Below are positions 1-8,009 of a DNA stretch of 26,476 nucleotides, piece by piece. Origin of the DNA: JTS-RE37 sp041743425 (lineage in GTDB: Bacteria > Bacteroidota > Bacteroidia > Flavobacteriales > Flavobacteriaceae). Under the pieces are notes generated by a model that was not told the DNA's origin, did not search any database, and saw only the letters and a program-made list of their open reading frames with translations. The translations under genes were made by a program, and so were the position numbers. The stretch covers positions 1 through 26,476 of the forward strand of contig JBGTMS010000125.1 of NCBI GenBank assembly GCA_041743425.1, read 5' to 3'. Within the stretch, counting starts at the first letter, position 1. Every line of letters begins with the position of its first letter.

Positions 1-84
1 GAAATAAAAAATTACTGCCCATACTGAGATTAGTGGTATGAGGAGAAGTGCAAAATATTTCGTGGTATGGTTAAGTAATTTCAT
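1..84 (-). CDS. Sensor histidine kinase, N-terminal 28 residues (partial)
   Basis: This is the start of a protein that runs off the left edge. Reading from ATG at 84, the peptide begins MKLLNHTTKYFALLLIPLIS and continues into VWAVIFYF: a short basic N-terminus followed by one strong membrane helix. This matches the first segment of Bacteroidota two-component sensor kinases, which sense through a periplasmic loop and phosphorylate a partner regulator. It lies 104 bases downstream of the response regulator on the same strand, the usual regulator-then-kinase order. No kinase motif (H box, N, G1) is visible because the gene is cut, so the assignment rests on this segment and its neighbour. No Shine-Dalgarno sequence precedes the start. 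Confidence 0.7.
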   Translation of the reverse strand, partial: MKLLNHTTKYFALLLIPLISVWAVIFYF

Positions 85-188
85 ACATATGATGATACGC
101 CCTGCAGCCGGGATTCAATTTTTTTGACACTGAGAATAGGATTTTTCCCTTGACTTATTCAAAATTGTTTAGGTAACAGTTTGCATGT

Positions 189-866
189 TCAATGTACATT
201 CAATTTGTACCCAATTCCGTAAACTGCCTCAATTTCTATTGTGGCCCGAACATTGATCAATTTTTTACGCAAGTTCTTAATCTGTGAATAGATAAAATCA
301 AAACTATCCGCCTGATCTATATGATCTCCCCAAACGTGTTCTGCCAATGCCGTTTTAGTCACTAGCCGCGTCTTATTGGAAATGAGATAGAGCAGGATGG
401 CGAATTCTTTGCGATTAAGAAATGCTTCAGCCTCTTCAATAAGCACCGTACGGTTTTCGGGATCGATGCGGACATTTCCTACTTCTATAATATTAATGCC
501 ATCAAAATTACGCCGCCTGACCACCGCCCGTACACGGGCATGCAATTCTGCCATATGAAATGGTTTGGGCAGGTAATCGTCCGCTCCAAGGTTCAACCCC
601 TTGATTCTGTCGTCCAGGGAATCCTTGGCCGATACGATGATGACTCCGTCAGACTTACCCAAGTTTTTGAGCTGTTGAAGCAGTTCAAGCCCGTCACCAT
701 CAGGCAAGGTAATGTCCAGGAGAATACAATCATATTCATACATCGCAATCTTTTCCCTTGCCGTGGCAAAATCGGTAGCTGTCTCAACGTTATACTGTTC
801 CCGTTCCAGCGTCATCTTCATATTTTTGAGCATTTCCGGTTCATCTTCAATAATCAGAATCTTCAT
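189..866 (-). CDS. OmpR/PhoB-family response regulator
   Basis: DNA-binding response regulator of 225 residues. The receiver domain (about 1-115) shows the acidic pocket E7-D8, the phospho-acceptor D51 in ILLDITLPDGDG, the conserved Ser in IIVSAKD and the conserved Lys in LPKPF. The C-terminal winged helix (about 130-225) has the typical RKEFAILLYL helix and the ending GYKL. An in-frame ATG lies seven codons upstream (887), but the family normally begins directly with the MKILIIEDE strand, so 866 is preferred. The sensor kinase follows in the same direction. A PepSY-like gene diverges on the other side, which makes it a plausible target; that is inference. Length is normal for the family and nothing looks broken. 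Confidence 0.95.
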   Translation of the reverse strand: MKILIIEDEPEMLKNMKMTLEREQYNVETATDFATAREKIAMYEYDCILLDITLPDGDGLELLQQLKNLGKSDGVIIVSAKDSLDDRIKGLNLGADDYLPKPFHMAELHARVRAVVRRRNFDGINIIEVGNVRIDPENRTVLIEEAEAFLNRKEFAILLYLISNKTRLVTKTALAEHVWGDHIDQADSFDFIYSQIKNLRKKLINVRATIEIEAVYGIGYKLNVH

Positions 867-1083
867 GGCTTCTAAAATTTCCTTCAATAGTAAGAATGAA
901 TTCTATAAACAATTTGGAATTGAAAGCGACAGTAAACTTGGTTATGGGTCATTACAGAGGTACGATGACTATAAGTTCCGGTCATCTTCCCGATGTTAAA
1001 AGTCGTAAAACTCCCGGCGGTATCATTCCAGATTCCTTACAGCATCTTTCATTTACTTTGTATCAAATTTAAAAATACATAAG

Positions 1084-1530
1084 ATGATAAAGAAGAATTT
1101 AGTGATGGGAATTAGTGCATTGTTCTCTCTGGCGCCAGTTGTTGCTCAGGATATGAACGCAAAAGAAATACCAACTGAAATAGTAACGGCTTTTGAAGCG
1201 TCTTACCCGGAAGTTGACGATATTGAGTGGGAAAAAAATGATTCCATTTACAATGTCGATTTTGAGATGAAGGGTCAGGAGCACGAAATCTGGTATACGG
1301 CTGAAGGTAAAGTATCTCAATCCGAACGCGAGATCAGTGAGTCGGACTTACCGGAAGTGATAGCGTCGGCCCTTACAGCCAATTATGCCGGGTATAAGGT
1401 CGATTCAGTGGAGATAATGGAGGAGAATGGTTCTACCCTTTACGAGATTGAACTTGAAAAAAGCGGATTGGAAGACAAAAACGTAACCTATGATAATGAA
1501 GGAAAACTGGTAAGTGAAATAAACGATTAG
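1084..1530 (+). CDS. PepSY-like periplasmic protein (PF11396 type)
   Basis: Exported protein of 148 residues. An N-terminal signal peptide (about 1-22, ending PVVAQ) is followed by two repeats of the PepSY-like fold (about 27-82 and 89-146). Each repeat has the pattern helix, then xVDFEMKGQEHEIWYTxEGK or xYEIELEKSGxxxxVTYDxEGK. Such proteins are small, acidic and periplasmic in Bacteroidota and often sit beside two-component systems, as here. Their molecular role is not settled; they may inhibit proteases or act as accessory sensors. The gene diverges from the response regulator across about 217 bases, and a strong hairpin terminator follows, so it is probably a single-gene unit. A near-match -7 element, TTACTTTG at 1053-1060, may be its promoter. 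Confidence 0.85.
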   Translation: MIKKNLVMGISALFSLAPVVAQDMNAKEIPTEIVTAFEASYPEVDDIEWEKNDSIYNVDFEMKGQEHEIWYTAEGKVSQSEREISESDLPEVIASALTANYAGYKVDSVEIMEENGSTLYEIELEKSGLEDKNVTYDNEGKLVSEIND

Positions 1531-1562
1531 TATATTTATTTGCACAGATTTGATTAAAGAGG

Positions 1563-1586
1563 GCCGGAAGCGATTCCGGCTTTTTT
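1563..1586 (+). terminator. Rho-independent terminator with GCGA tetraloop
   Basis: A perfect 7-bp stem, GCCGGAA (1563-1569) with TTCCGGC (1574-1580), is closed by a GNRA-type loop GCGA and followed directly by six T. It lies 33 bases after the PepSY-like stop codon and separates that gene from the outer-membrane protein gene. Confidence 0.9.
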
Positions 1587-1618
1587 AAAAACCCGGGCAT
1601 ATTAATATTGAAAAAAGA

Positions 1619-2305
1619 TTGCGACCTTATATCTTCCTGCTTCTACTTATTATTTTATTGTCCACTCCCTCCGGAGTTGTGGGACAGGATCGATTTACCG
1701 GCTATCAGGAACCGTCTGTCCAAATTGGGTATTCCCTTACCGATAGCTACGCTCACACCTTTGGTGTTGATGAAAGAATCTATTGGTATCGGGAAGGTCA
1801 GTTGGGGTGGGAGGTCAAACAACTGGATCTTAGTCACTTTTCTGATTTTTCACTGAATGAAAAGAACAGAATTGCGCTTGGAATCCAGTATCGATTTGAG
1901 AAAATATTTGAAAAAGAGGCCGAGAATGAATTGCGATTTACGGAAGAGTATACCTATTTTTGGAAGGCATCTGGAATTGATTTCGGGCACAGGCTTAGGG
2001 CTGAGCAGCGTATCAGGTCTTCATTTACCGCCTTTCGGTTCAGGTATAGGCTTGACATGCAGTTTCCTTTGCGAATTAAAGAGAAAGGGCAAGGTGGTAT
2101 AAATTTTAAAGCCAACACGGAAACCCTGATCACCCTGGCCCAAATGAATCCTATCTCTTTCGAGCAACGAATAGCAGTCGGAATAGGATGTATCTTAAAT
2201 GATGTTACCGAAATTGAACTGGTCGCAGAGTACAGGCTCGGTGATTATACCCAAAATCTAAGCCATGAATTATTTTTTGTAACGGGACTTATACTCAACC
2301 TGTAG
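1619..2305 (+). CDS. DUF2490-type outer-membrane beta-barrel protein
   Basis: Protein of about 228 residues with a hydrophobic N-terminal segment (IFLLLLIILLSTPSGVVGQ) that reads as a signal peptide cut near VVGQ|D. The mature part alternates aromatic and charged strand-like segments (QLDLSHFSDFSLNEKNRIALGIQ, FRFRYRLDMQFPLRI, IELVAEYRLGDYTQN) and ends in hydrophobic residues (FVTGLILNL), as expected for an outer-membrane barrel. The WEVKQLDLSHFSDF and NRIALGIQYRF pattern suggests DUF2490, whose function is unknown. There is no ATG: the frame begins with TTG at 1619, and an ATT further upstream (1601) would add KRLRPY-type charged residues. The exact start is therefore uncertain. A terminator directly upstream implies its own promoter. 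Confidence 0.65.
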   Translation: MRPYIFLLLLIILLSTPSGVVGQDRFTGYQEPSVQIGYSLTDSYAHTFGVDERIYWYREGQLGWEVKQLDLSHFSDFSLNEKNRIALGIQYRFEKIFEKEAENELRFTEEYTYFWKASGIDFGHRLRAEQRIRSSFTAFRFRYRLDMQFPLRIKEKGQGGINFKANTETLITLAQMNPISFEQRIAVGIGCILNDVTEIELVAEYRLGDYTQNLSHELFFVTGLILNL

Positions 2306-2488
2306 GTTGCCCCTGATCACTATTGATGTAGCGACACAACACGGAGGGGAATAGACATGTGCGGGTCCATAACGATCCGATATATAAATTCTAAATTTCA
2401 TTCAGATGACTGCCGCTTTGTTATTCATTCATTTTTTGCAATCCAGTCCAAAAATTCTTACAGGCATAGGAGAGGAGCCGGATTTTGA

Positions 2489-2908
2489 CTTCAGTCCGGA
2501 TTTTTCTTTAAAATCATCCTGGCGTTATCGGCAGGCCTATTAATTGGGGTGGAAATGGAATATAACGGAAAGTATGCAGGCCTTAAGACCAATATGCTGG
2601 TTGCAGTGGGGGCCTGCGCTTTTGTTATCCTTTCATTACATTACCAGGGAGGGGGTTTCATAGATCTCACCAGGGTGCTTATTCACGTGGTAACAGGTAT
2701 CGGCTTTTTAGGGGCAGGAGTGATCCTCAAAAAAAGAGACATGATCCAGGGACTTACAACAGCCGCCACTGTATGGTGCAGCGCGGCGGCAGGATGCATC
2801 ACTGCTCTCTATCTGGTAACAGATCTCATGATATTCACAGGAGCAGTGGTCCTGGTCAACATGATATTTGGTCTGTTTGGAAAAAAAATAGGAGCAAAGG
2901 GTGAATAG
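2489..2908 (+). CDS. MgtC/SapB-family membrane protein, start unclear (possible frameshift)
   Basis: The reading frame encodes the full MgtC/SapB hydrophobic core. The first helix with the family motif appears as LSAGLLIGVEMEYNGKYAGLKTNML (standard form GLIGLERE...AGLRTH), followed by a helix with GIGFLGAGVILK and TTAATVWCSAAAG, and a last helix ending FGKKIGAKGE. Family members are inner-membrane proteins linked to magnesium homeostasis and acid stress. The 140 codons after the in-frame stop at 2486 cover the domain, but no ATG, GTG or TTG precedes the first helix. The first GTG (2549) lies inside the conserved GVEME motif and would remove helix 1. Either a one-base indel near the T run at 2501-2505 has separated the start, or translation enters by frameshifting or from a rare codon such as CTG at 2519. 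Confidence 0.75.
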   Translation, partial: LQSGFFFKIILALSAGLLIGVEMEYNGKYAGLKTNMLVAVGACAFVILSLHYQGGGFIDLTRVLIHVVTGIGFLGAGVILKKRDMIQGLTTAATVWCSAAAGCITALYLVTDLMIFTGAVVLVNMIFGLFGKKIGAKGE

Positions 2909-2927
2909 GAAGTCGGACCGCCTTTGA

Positions 2928-3140
2928 TCAGTCAGCTTTTTCACACTCACTCTCCAGTTTCAACACCTCAGTGCCATCTTCCTGCTCCATAAATAAGACC
3001 CTGTTCTCATCGGTGCCATTTCTGGTAATTTCACTGCCTTTAATTTTTTTGGTGATTGATCGGGGATAAATTTTCACCACTTTGCCTGTGGCATATCCAT
3101 TTCCCCATTTCCATTTTAATACTGTTCCGATTCGAATCAT
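2928..3140 (-). CDS. DUF2945 / hypervirulence-associated TUDOR-like small protein
   Basis: Small soluble protein of 70 residues matching the DUF2945 (HVA1) pattern: an N-terminal GTVLKWKWGNGYATGKV turn, the core SITKKIKGSEITRNG with its conserved KGSExTRNG, and the ending FMEQEDGTEVLKLESE. The family forms a TUDOR-like barrel of unknown molecular role, found widely in bacteria and fungi. Length is normal. Its stop faces the end of the MgtC-like gene 20 bases away, so the two are convergent. It lies downstream of the SDR gene on the same strand, separated by 62 bases with a short inverted repeat and no clear terminator, so the two may share a transcript. Confidence 0.85.
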   Translation of the reverse strand: MIRIGTVLKWKWGNGYATGKVVKIYPRSITKKIKGSEITRNGTDENRVLFMEQEDGTEVLKLESECEKAD

Positions 3141-3202
3141 CTTCTATTGTTTTAAATAAGAATCCGCTGCACTGCAGCTGACATACCAGGGAAGGGATCC
3201 AT

Positions 3203-3997
3203 TCAGAGGATAGATCGGACAAGTCCGCCTTCAACCCGAATGGAGGCGCCATTAGTGGCAGATGCGAGGGCACTGCAATAGTAGACCACCGTATCAGCGA
3301 CTTCTTCCACGGATGCAAATCGCTTTAGCAAGGAAGTGGGGCGCATATTTTTGAAGAAATTCTCTTCCACCTCCTGTTTTGTAATATGGTCTGTTTTGGA
3401 GAGATCTTCAATAAATGCGCCGACTCCTTTGGATTTCGTAGGGCCTGGCAGGATGGAATTTACGGTCACGTCCGTTCCTTGTGTTAGCTCGGCCAGCCCT
3501 CTGCTTACTGCAAGCTGTGCGGTCTTGGTCATCCCGTAATGAATCATTTCACTGGGAATAAAAACGGCAGATTCACTGGAAATGAAAATGATTCTCCCCC
3601 AGTTTTCTGCCATCATACGGGGAAAACAATGCCTTGACAACCTTATGCCACTCATCACATTCACTTCAAAAAACCGTAGCCAATCCTTATCCGGAATCTC
3701 AAGAAAAGGTTTCGGTTCAAAAATTCCTGCATTGTTTACAAGAATATCTATTCCCGGCAATTGCGTCAACAGATACTCCACCTCCTCCGGTTTAGAAAAA
3801 TCGGCCGCAATCCCGGTTATTAAAAAGTTGTTATCCTGCCGCTGGAGTTCCTTTACCGCCTTATTCACGCTCTCTTCAGACCTGCCATTAATGATAACCC
3901 TCACACCTTCCGCCAGAAGTCGATTAGCAATGGCAAAGCCAATCCCTGCCGTTGAGCCGCTTACAAATGCGGTCCTATTTTTTATTTTTAAATCCAT
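3203..3997 (-). CDS. Classical SDR-family oxidoreductase
   Basis: NAD(P)-dependent short-chain dehydrogenase of 264 residues. All hallmark motifs are present: cofactor loop GSTAGIG (14-20), NNAG (88-91), the active-site Ser around 140-143 in ISSESAV, and Y154-xxx-K158 in YGMTK. NGR after the second strand (R39) suggests NADP preference. The ending GGLVRSIL fits this family. The substrate cannot be read from the sequence. ATG at 3997 gives the typical start, MDLKIKNRTAFVSG. It stands alone on the minus strand, upstream of the DUF2945 gene, with a gap behind it that holds a broken gene. Nothing in it looks damaged, in contrast to the SDR in the photolyase operon at 22142-22831. Confidence 0.93.
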   Translation of the reverse strand: MDLKIKNRTAFVSGSTAGIGFAIANRLLAEGVRVIINGRSEESVNKAVKELQRQDNNFLITGIAADFSKPEEVEYLLTQLPGIDILVNNAGIFEPKPFLEIPDKDWLRFFEVNVMSGIRLSRHCFPRMMAENWGRIIFISSESAVFIPSEMIHYGMTKTAQLAVSRGLAELTQGTDVTVNSILPGPTKSKGVGAFIEDLSKTDHITKQEVEENFFKNMRPTSLLKRFASVEEVADTVVYYCSALASATNGASIRVEGGLVRSIL

Positions 3998-4036
3998 GAT
4001 TCACTTTTTTTAGGAGTAGAAATTTAATACGCACGA

Positions 4037-4283
4037 CTATTGAAATAAAAAAAATGTAAAGTCCAAAAATGTTTCAAAAGAATATAGTAAAGCCCAAATA
4101 TAACTTTGAGTTACTGCCTGTAGAGCTTCGTAACGCATAATAATTGAATCCAGGTCTATGCCCCTGGGCCGTATAAACTTGTGAAATACATTCCATATAT
4201 CTTTCTTCAATGCCTTTATTTTGTGCGGAACATACTGTTATTACAATAGTAAAAAGAATCACAATGGTAATGCGGGATGTCAT
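4037..4283 (-). pseudogene. Frameshifted and truncated small secreted protein
   Basis: From ATG 4283 a signal peptide (TIVILFTIVITVCSAQ) is followed by NKGIEERYMECISQVYTAQG. The frame then turns into unlikely protein (HRPGFNYYALRSSTG) and stops at 4074. Removing one base from the four-C run at 4161-4164 restores a natural-looking continuation, GIDLDSIIMRYEALQAV, in the neighbouring frame. That frame then degrades into an A/T-rich tail (SYIWALLYSF...) and ends at 4037. This reads as the start of a short exported flavobacterial protein that has lost its frame and its C-terminal half. The family is not named here. A very short real gene ending at 4074 is possible but less likely. Confidence 0.5.
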
Positions 4284-4587
4284 GTGCAGGCCAAAGAATG
4301 TCAGAGGGAAATCCTACTAATTATTGCTTCAGCTAATGTCACTAATTTTAAGAATAGAATCTGTTTTTTTTTAGAATATTCGCTTCAGCCAGGTGCATGG
4401 TAGAGCGGGGAATATTTCCAGCACCTCCTTAAATCCTGTAAAATACATGTGTCCCTGTAATTTAATCTTACCTCGTTAAAATTATGTCTCACCTTTGAGG
4501 CTGGGCAACCCGCAACGGTAGGACTAACGAAGGGCTGAGTGTATCAACTTTTTATCCGATGTTGACGGCCAATTTGCCTCCTATGGG
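4284..4587. other. Gap without a supported gene
   Basis: The 304 bases between the broken secreted-protein gene and the DUF1772 gene contain only short, low-quality open frames on either strand. I see no RNA gene, repeat or terminator with a convincing T tract. It probably holds the upstream region of the broken gene and the 3' end of the DUF1772 transcript. Confidence 0.5.
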
Positions 4588-5058
4588 TTATTTATCCGGT
4601 GCATTGGATTTTTCAACACTAGTCCATGCAATAAGAAATAATGCCAGCATTTCCGCGATGGTCCTTATGACATGGTAACACCACCATCTGTCTCTCAAAA
4701 TTTTCCAGTTTTCGGGAAGGGTTTGTGACTTCCACAAAAGCATTTCGTTTTGAATGGGAAGATTCCCAAAGCGGGATATGAAAATACAGGAAATTAAAAA
4801 TGCTGCCGCCACAATCAGGCTGATGAGAATTGTCTTATTGTTCCGCTGAATATAGGCTGAAAATAGGGTGATAATTGTAGCCATTATAACCAGGGAAACC
4901 ATGAGCGTATTTAGCGATGTAATAAGATGTTGTTGCTGTTCTACGTAGGTGGAAGGGGTGTAGCCGGCCGGATTAAAACCGATGCAAATACCAAAACTGG
5001 TTCCGGCCAGTATAGCCACCAGGATGATATTTAAAAAGCGAATTATTGTGGCTGTCAT
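4588..5058 (-). CDS. DUF1772 (anthrone oxygenase-like) membrane protein
   Basis: Integral membrane protein of 156 residues with four predicted helices: about 5-27, 46-69, 77-96 and 131-150. The DUF1772 signature lies between helices 3 and 4: FGNLPIQNEMLLW followed by WKILRDRWWCYHVIRT, with the conserved N, W, RDRW, H and RT positions present. The family includes fungal anthrone oxygenases, but most bacterial members have no known substrate. I prefer ATG 5058 (MTATIIRFLN) over ATG 5070, since the extra four residues add nothing. The gene diverges from the SLC13 permease across a 358-base spacer, and no operon partner is visible. Confidence 0.8.
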   Translation of the reverse strand: MTATIIRFLNIILVAILAGTSFGICIGFNPAGYTPSTYVEQQQHLITSLNTLMVSLVIMATIITLFSAYIQRNNKTILISLIVAAAFLISCIFISRFGNLPIQNEMLLWKSQTLPENWKILRDRWWCYHVIRTIAEMLALFLIAWTSVEKSNAPDK

Positions 5059-5416
5059 GGTGCCTGGCATTGAAGTGTGGAAATGCTATTTGGTCGCAGT
5101 AATTTCTGAATTAAGGGTCGTTACTTTTTATTTTCAAGCATCTGATGCACTTTTGATAAATTTCTCCCTTTCCAACAATGACAACCGGCAGTCAGCACTA
5201 TTGTTTTCAGATCAGAAAAATTGGATCAGTTGTTAAAGTCCTGAAGATTAGTATACTCGTAGTTGTAAATTTCAGAATTTTATATCCCACCGGCAAGACT
5301 TTTTGTCAAATAATTGTTCATATAATGCTCAAAACAGCTTGCTATAGAAATTGCTCGGGAGCTGTTTTACTATGGGCTCTTTGTTTATCTTTGAAAGCTC
5401 TTCCCGAACTAAAAAT
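5059..5416. other. Divergent intergenic region between DUF1772 and SLC13 genes
   Basis: This A/T-rich spacer of 358 bases must contain both promoters. The only strong signal I see is TATCTTTG at 5386-5393 on the plus strand, a full match to the Bacteroidota -7 element TAnnTTTG, 23 bases before the permease ATG. No convincing gene, hairpin or repeat is visible. Confidence 0.5.
5386..5393 (+). promoter_or_regulatory. Candidate -7 promoter element for the SLC13 permease
   Basis: TATCTTTG matches TAnnTTTG and sits 23 bases before ATG 5417, giving a short leader. No clear TTTG -33 element is found 19 bases upstream, so the call is tentative. Confidence 0.4.
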
Positions 5417-7180
5417 ATGGAGATTGTCTTGGTAATTGGGCTGTTGATTTTGGCCCTTGTTTTATTCGCCAGCGAAAAATTTTCAGTTGATGTCGTTACT
5501 ATTGGGCTTTTGGTCATTTTGACCCTGACGGGTATCCTTACTCCGGAGGAGGCCTTTGAAGGATTCAGTAATGATTTTATGATTATTCTGGCATCCATTT
5601 TTGTCATTTCGGGCGCGTTATCCGAAACCGGCTTGCTTGATAAAATGGGATCCCGATTGATCAAACAGCTAAAGAGCAAAACCCTTTTCGTTTTCTTCAC
5701 GATGATCGTGACGGGCTTCTTTTCTGCCTTTATGAACAATACAACCGTAACAGCCCTGGTAACCGGGCCTGTCGTCGGGATGTGCAGAAAGTTGTCCATC
5801 AATCCTTCAAAGGTGCTCATGCCTGTCGCCTATGCTTCAATTCTTGGGGGCACCTGCACGCTAATAGGAACCTCTACGAATGTTGCTGTCAGTGGGTACA
5901 TGACCTCTGTAGGTCTAAGGCCCATAGATTTCTTTGAAATACTATGGATAGGATTGATTCTGTTTGCCGCTGGTCTCATATTTATCATTGTTTTATGGAA
6001 AAGGATACTTCCCGATTATAAGGAATCCGGCTATACTGAAGATTATAATATGAAACAGTATTTATCGGAAATAATAATCGTGGAAAAATCCAAGCTTATC
6101 GGCCAGTCTGTGTTTCAATCCAATCTGGCCAAACAGAATATCAGGATATTAAAAATTATTCGCGGTGTGGAGGAGTTTATTCCTGATCGCTTCAGTAGAA
6201 TTGAAGCCAATGATATTTTTATTGTAGAATGTAAAATAGAGGACCTCATTAAAGTAAAGGAATCCTACGATCTGGATGTACTTGCCGACACCATTACGGA
6301 AAAGGAAATACAAAGTGACAAGATCAGTTTGGCTGAAGTGCTTATAACCCCGGGATCCCGTCTTTTAAATCAGTCGCTGCGCGACGCCCGCTTTCGTCAG
6401 AACTTTGATCTGGTTGTTTTGGCAGTCCACCGCCTTGAAAGTACCGTATCGTCAAAGATAGGGGACCTGAAACTTAGAATCGGCGATGTATTATTGGTTC
6501 AGGGAACAGAGGAAGTAATCAGTGCGAAAAGGAGTTCTATTGATTTTTCATTTATAGGGGATTTCAAGGTGAATATGTTTAAGGAAAGAAAGGGAATTAT
6601 TTCTGCATTGATATTTATCGGTGCCGTGATTGCCGGTTCTCTGAAAATAGTGCCACTTTCGATCGCTTTTTTAACGGCAGCGTTACTCATCGTGCTGATA
6701 GGGGCTTTGAGCGTTGAGCGGGTTTATCAGGTATTGGATTGGAAGCTGCTGATTCTAATAGGAGGGATGAGTGCCTTCGGCACAGCCATGGAAAATTCGG
6801 GCGCCTCGGCCTTTCTCGCAACGAATATTGTACATCTTCTGGGTGATTATGGGGTCATATATGTACTTGCAGGATTTGTAATACTGGTCATCATTCTTAC
6901 CCAGCCCATGTCGAATGCAGCCGCGGCTCTGGTTGTGTTGCCGGTTGCACTGGAAGCCGCAGAATTGATGAATGCCGATCCACGCTCCTTTGCAATAGCC
7001 ATAATGCTGGGCGCCTCCGTTTCTCTGGTGACCCCCTTTGAACCTTCTTGTATTCTAGTCTATGGCCCGGGAAAGTATAAGTTTTTGGATTTTATTAAAG
7101 TGGGCGTACCGCTTACCATTATATTGTTGGTTCTAATTTTATGGCTGGTTCCGGTTTTTTGGCCTTTGGAATTGATAAAA
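5417..7180 (+). CDS. SLC13-family permease with two RCK_C (TrkA-C) domains
   Basis: Inner-membrane ion-coupled transporter of about 588 residues. N-terminal helices (about 1-200) carry NTTVTALVTGPVV and the TLIGTSTNVAVSGYM hairpin. A soluble insert (about 210-380) contains two TrkA-C-like units (GQSVFQSNLAKQNIRIL...EANDIFIVECK and GSRLLNQSLRDARFRQNF...RIGDVLLVQG). A second membrane half (about 395-588) carries QPMSNAAAALVVLPVAL and PFEPSCILVYGPGKY. This arrangement is typical of SLC13 anion transporters for sulfate or dicarboxylates; the substrate cannot be told. The RCK_C units suggest ligand gating. ATG 5417 (MEIVLVIGLLIL) is chosen over 5351 because the upstream 22 residues are not membrane-like and the -7 element lies inside that stretch. 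Stop is followed by no clear T-tailed hairpin. Confidence 0.92.
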
Positions 7181-7282
7181 TAATCAAATGACAATTGTGA
7201 ACCCGATTGAGCGGACCCAACTGCGGCCGGCAGGTTTCCGAAACCGTGGACAAAAGGTTTCAAATCCGCACGATCGGAAGTG

Positions 7283-7311
7283 CAAATAATAAGGCTGCCT
7301 TGCAGCAGCCT
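7283..7311 (-). terminator. Hairpin terminator after the tRNA gene
   Basis: On the minus strand a 7-bp stem AGGCTGC / GCAGCCT (7311-7305 with 7298-7292) with a six-base loop is followed by TATTATTT. It starts seven bases after the tRNA 3' end, so it likely terminates the tRNA transcript. Confidence 0.7.
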
Positions 7312-7317
7312 ATTGAG

Positions 7318-7391
7318 TAGCGAGAGGGGGACTTGAACCCCCGACCTCAGGGTTATGAATCCTGCGCTCTAACCACCTGAGCTACCTCGCC
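7318..7391 (-). tRNA. tRNA-Met (anticodon CAT)
   Basis: A 74-nt cloverleaf with no encoded CCA. The acceptor begins GGCGAGG, the D arm is GCTCAGGTGGTTAGAGC, and the anticodon loop TTCATAA puts CAT at 7357-7355. The T arm is GGGGG-TTCAAGT-CCCCC and the discriminator base is A. The base pair at the start of the acceptor is G1-U72, not the C1xA72 mismatch of initiator tRNA, so this is read as elongator tRNA-Met. An Ile2 tRNA with a lysidine-modified CAT cannot be excluded from the sequence alone. The top pair of the anticodon stem is an A/C mismatch. Confidence 0.9.
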
Positions 7392-7599
7392 GGAAAATTA
7401 TTTTCTATTTGATGAGCATACCTGTTGCAAAAGTGCCAAACAGAGCTGTTTTGATAGCCTTGACACAGGCTTTTAAGCGGCTGCAAATATAAAGTTTAAT
7501 TTCCTCTCAAGCACAATTGACCGGCCAAAAATATTCTTGTGCTTTTATTTTTTTATCATTTTTAAATATATATATTGTCCGGTGTAAATAGAAAATGGA

Positions 7600-7983
7600 A
7601 TGAAGGATAAAACAAAATTTGAATTGGAATTTGTAATTCAATCCTCTCCGCAACTTTTATATCAATACCTTTCTACACCTTCCGGACTTTCAGAATGGTT
7701 CGCCGATAATGTCAATTCCCGCGGGGAGACCTTTAATTTTATCTGGGATGGATCTGAAGAACAGGCAAAGTTATTGAAAAGAAAAAGCGACGAGTTTGTA
7801 AAATTTGCATGGGAAGAGAATGAAGATGACAGCTATTTTGAAATGAAAATCATTGTCGATGAAATCACCAAAGACGTCTCTCTATTTATAACAGATTTCG
7901 CAGAGGACGAGGAAGTCGATGAAGCCAAAATGTTGTGGTCTAACCAGGTTTCCGATCTCAAGCAGGTACTCGGATCCAAATAG
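7600..7983 (+). CDS. START-like domain protein (AHSA1-related)
   Basis: Small soluble protein of 127 residues with a START/Bet v1-like helix-grip fold. After a first strand, KFELEFVIQSSPQLLYQYLSTPSGLSEWFADNV shows the typical helix and the conserved LSEWFA turn seen in AHSA1-like proteins. The middle strands include FNFIWDGSEEQAKLL and YFEMKIIVDEI, and the last helix is LWSNQVSDLKQVLG. It is short and lacks an obvious catalytic site, so ligand binding is the likely role; the ligand is unknown. It is followed by a terminator and then the class IV aminotransferase gene. I recall the pair as neighbours in Flavobacteriia. ATG 7600 is the only sensible start. Confidence 0.85.
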   Translation: MKDKTKFELEFVIQSSPQLLYQYLSTPSGLSEWFADNVNSRGETFNFIWDGSEEQAKLLKRKSDEFVKFAWEENEDDSYFEMKIIVDEITKDVSLFITDFAEDEEVDEAKMLWSNQVSDLKQVLGSK

Positions 7984-8000
7984 TCTACTGGGAATAACCG

Positions 8001-8008
8001 TATATTTG
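8001..8008 (+). promoter_or_regulatory. Candidate -7 promoter element for the aminotransferase gene
   Basis: TATATTTG fully matches TAnnTTTG and lies 25 bases before ATG 8034. Transcription would start at about 8013-8016, inside the stem of the terminator that follows. No good TTTG lies 19 bases upstream. Confidence 0.5.
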
Positions 8009-8009
8009 G

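Noticed and set aside
2549..2908. MgtC start at GTG 2549
   Set aside because: It would delete the first helix and cut into the conserved GVEMEYNGK motif, which the frame continues upstream.
3167..3182. GCTGC-ACT-GCAGC hairpin as a terminator
   Set aside because: The 5-bp stem has no T tract on either strand.
7318..7391. Initiator tRNA-fMet
   Set aside because: The first acceptor pair is G-U and not the C/A mismatch of initiator tRNA.
7566..7577. AT-dinucleotide run before the START-like gene
   Set aside because: Short and within an A/T-rich leader; no repeat array or promoter pattern can be assigned with confidence.
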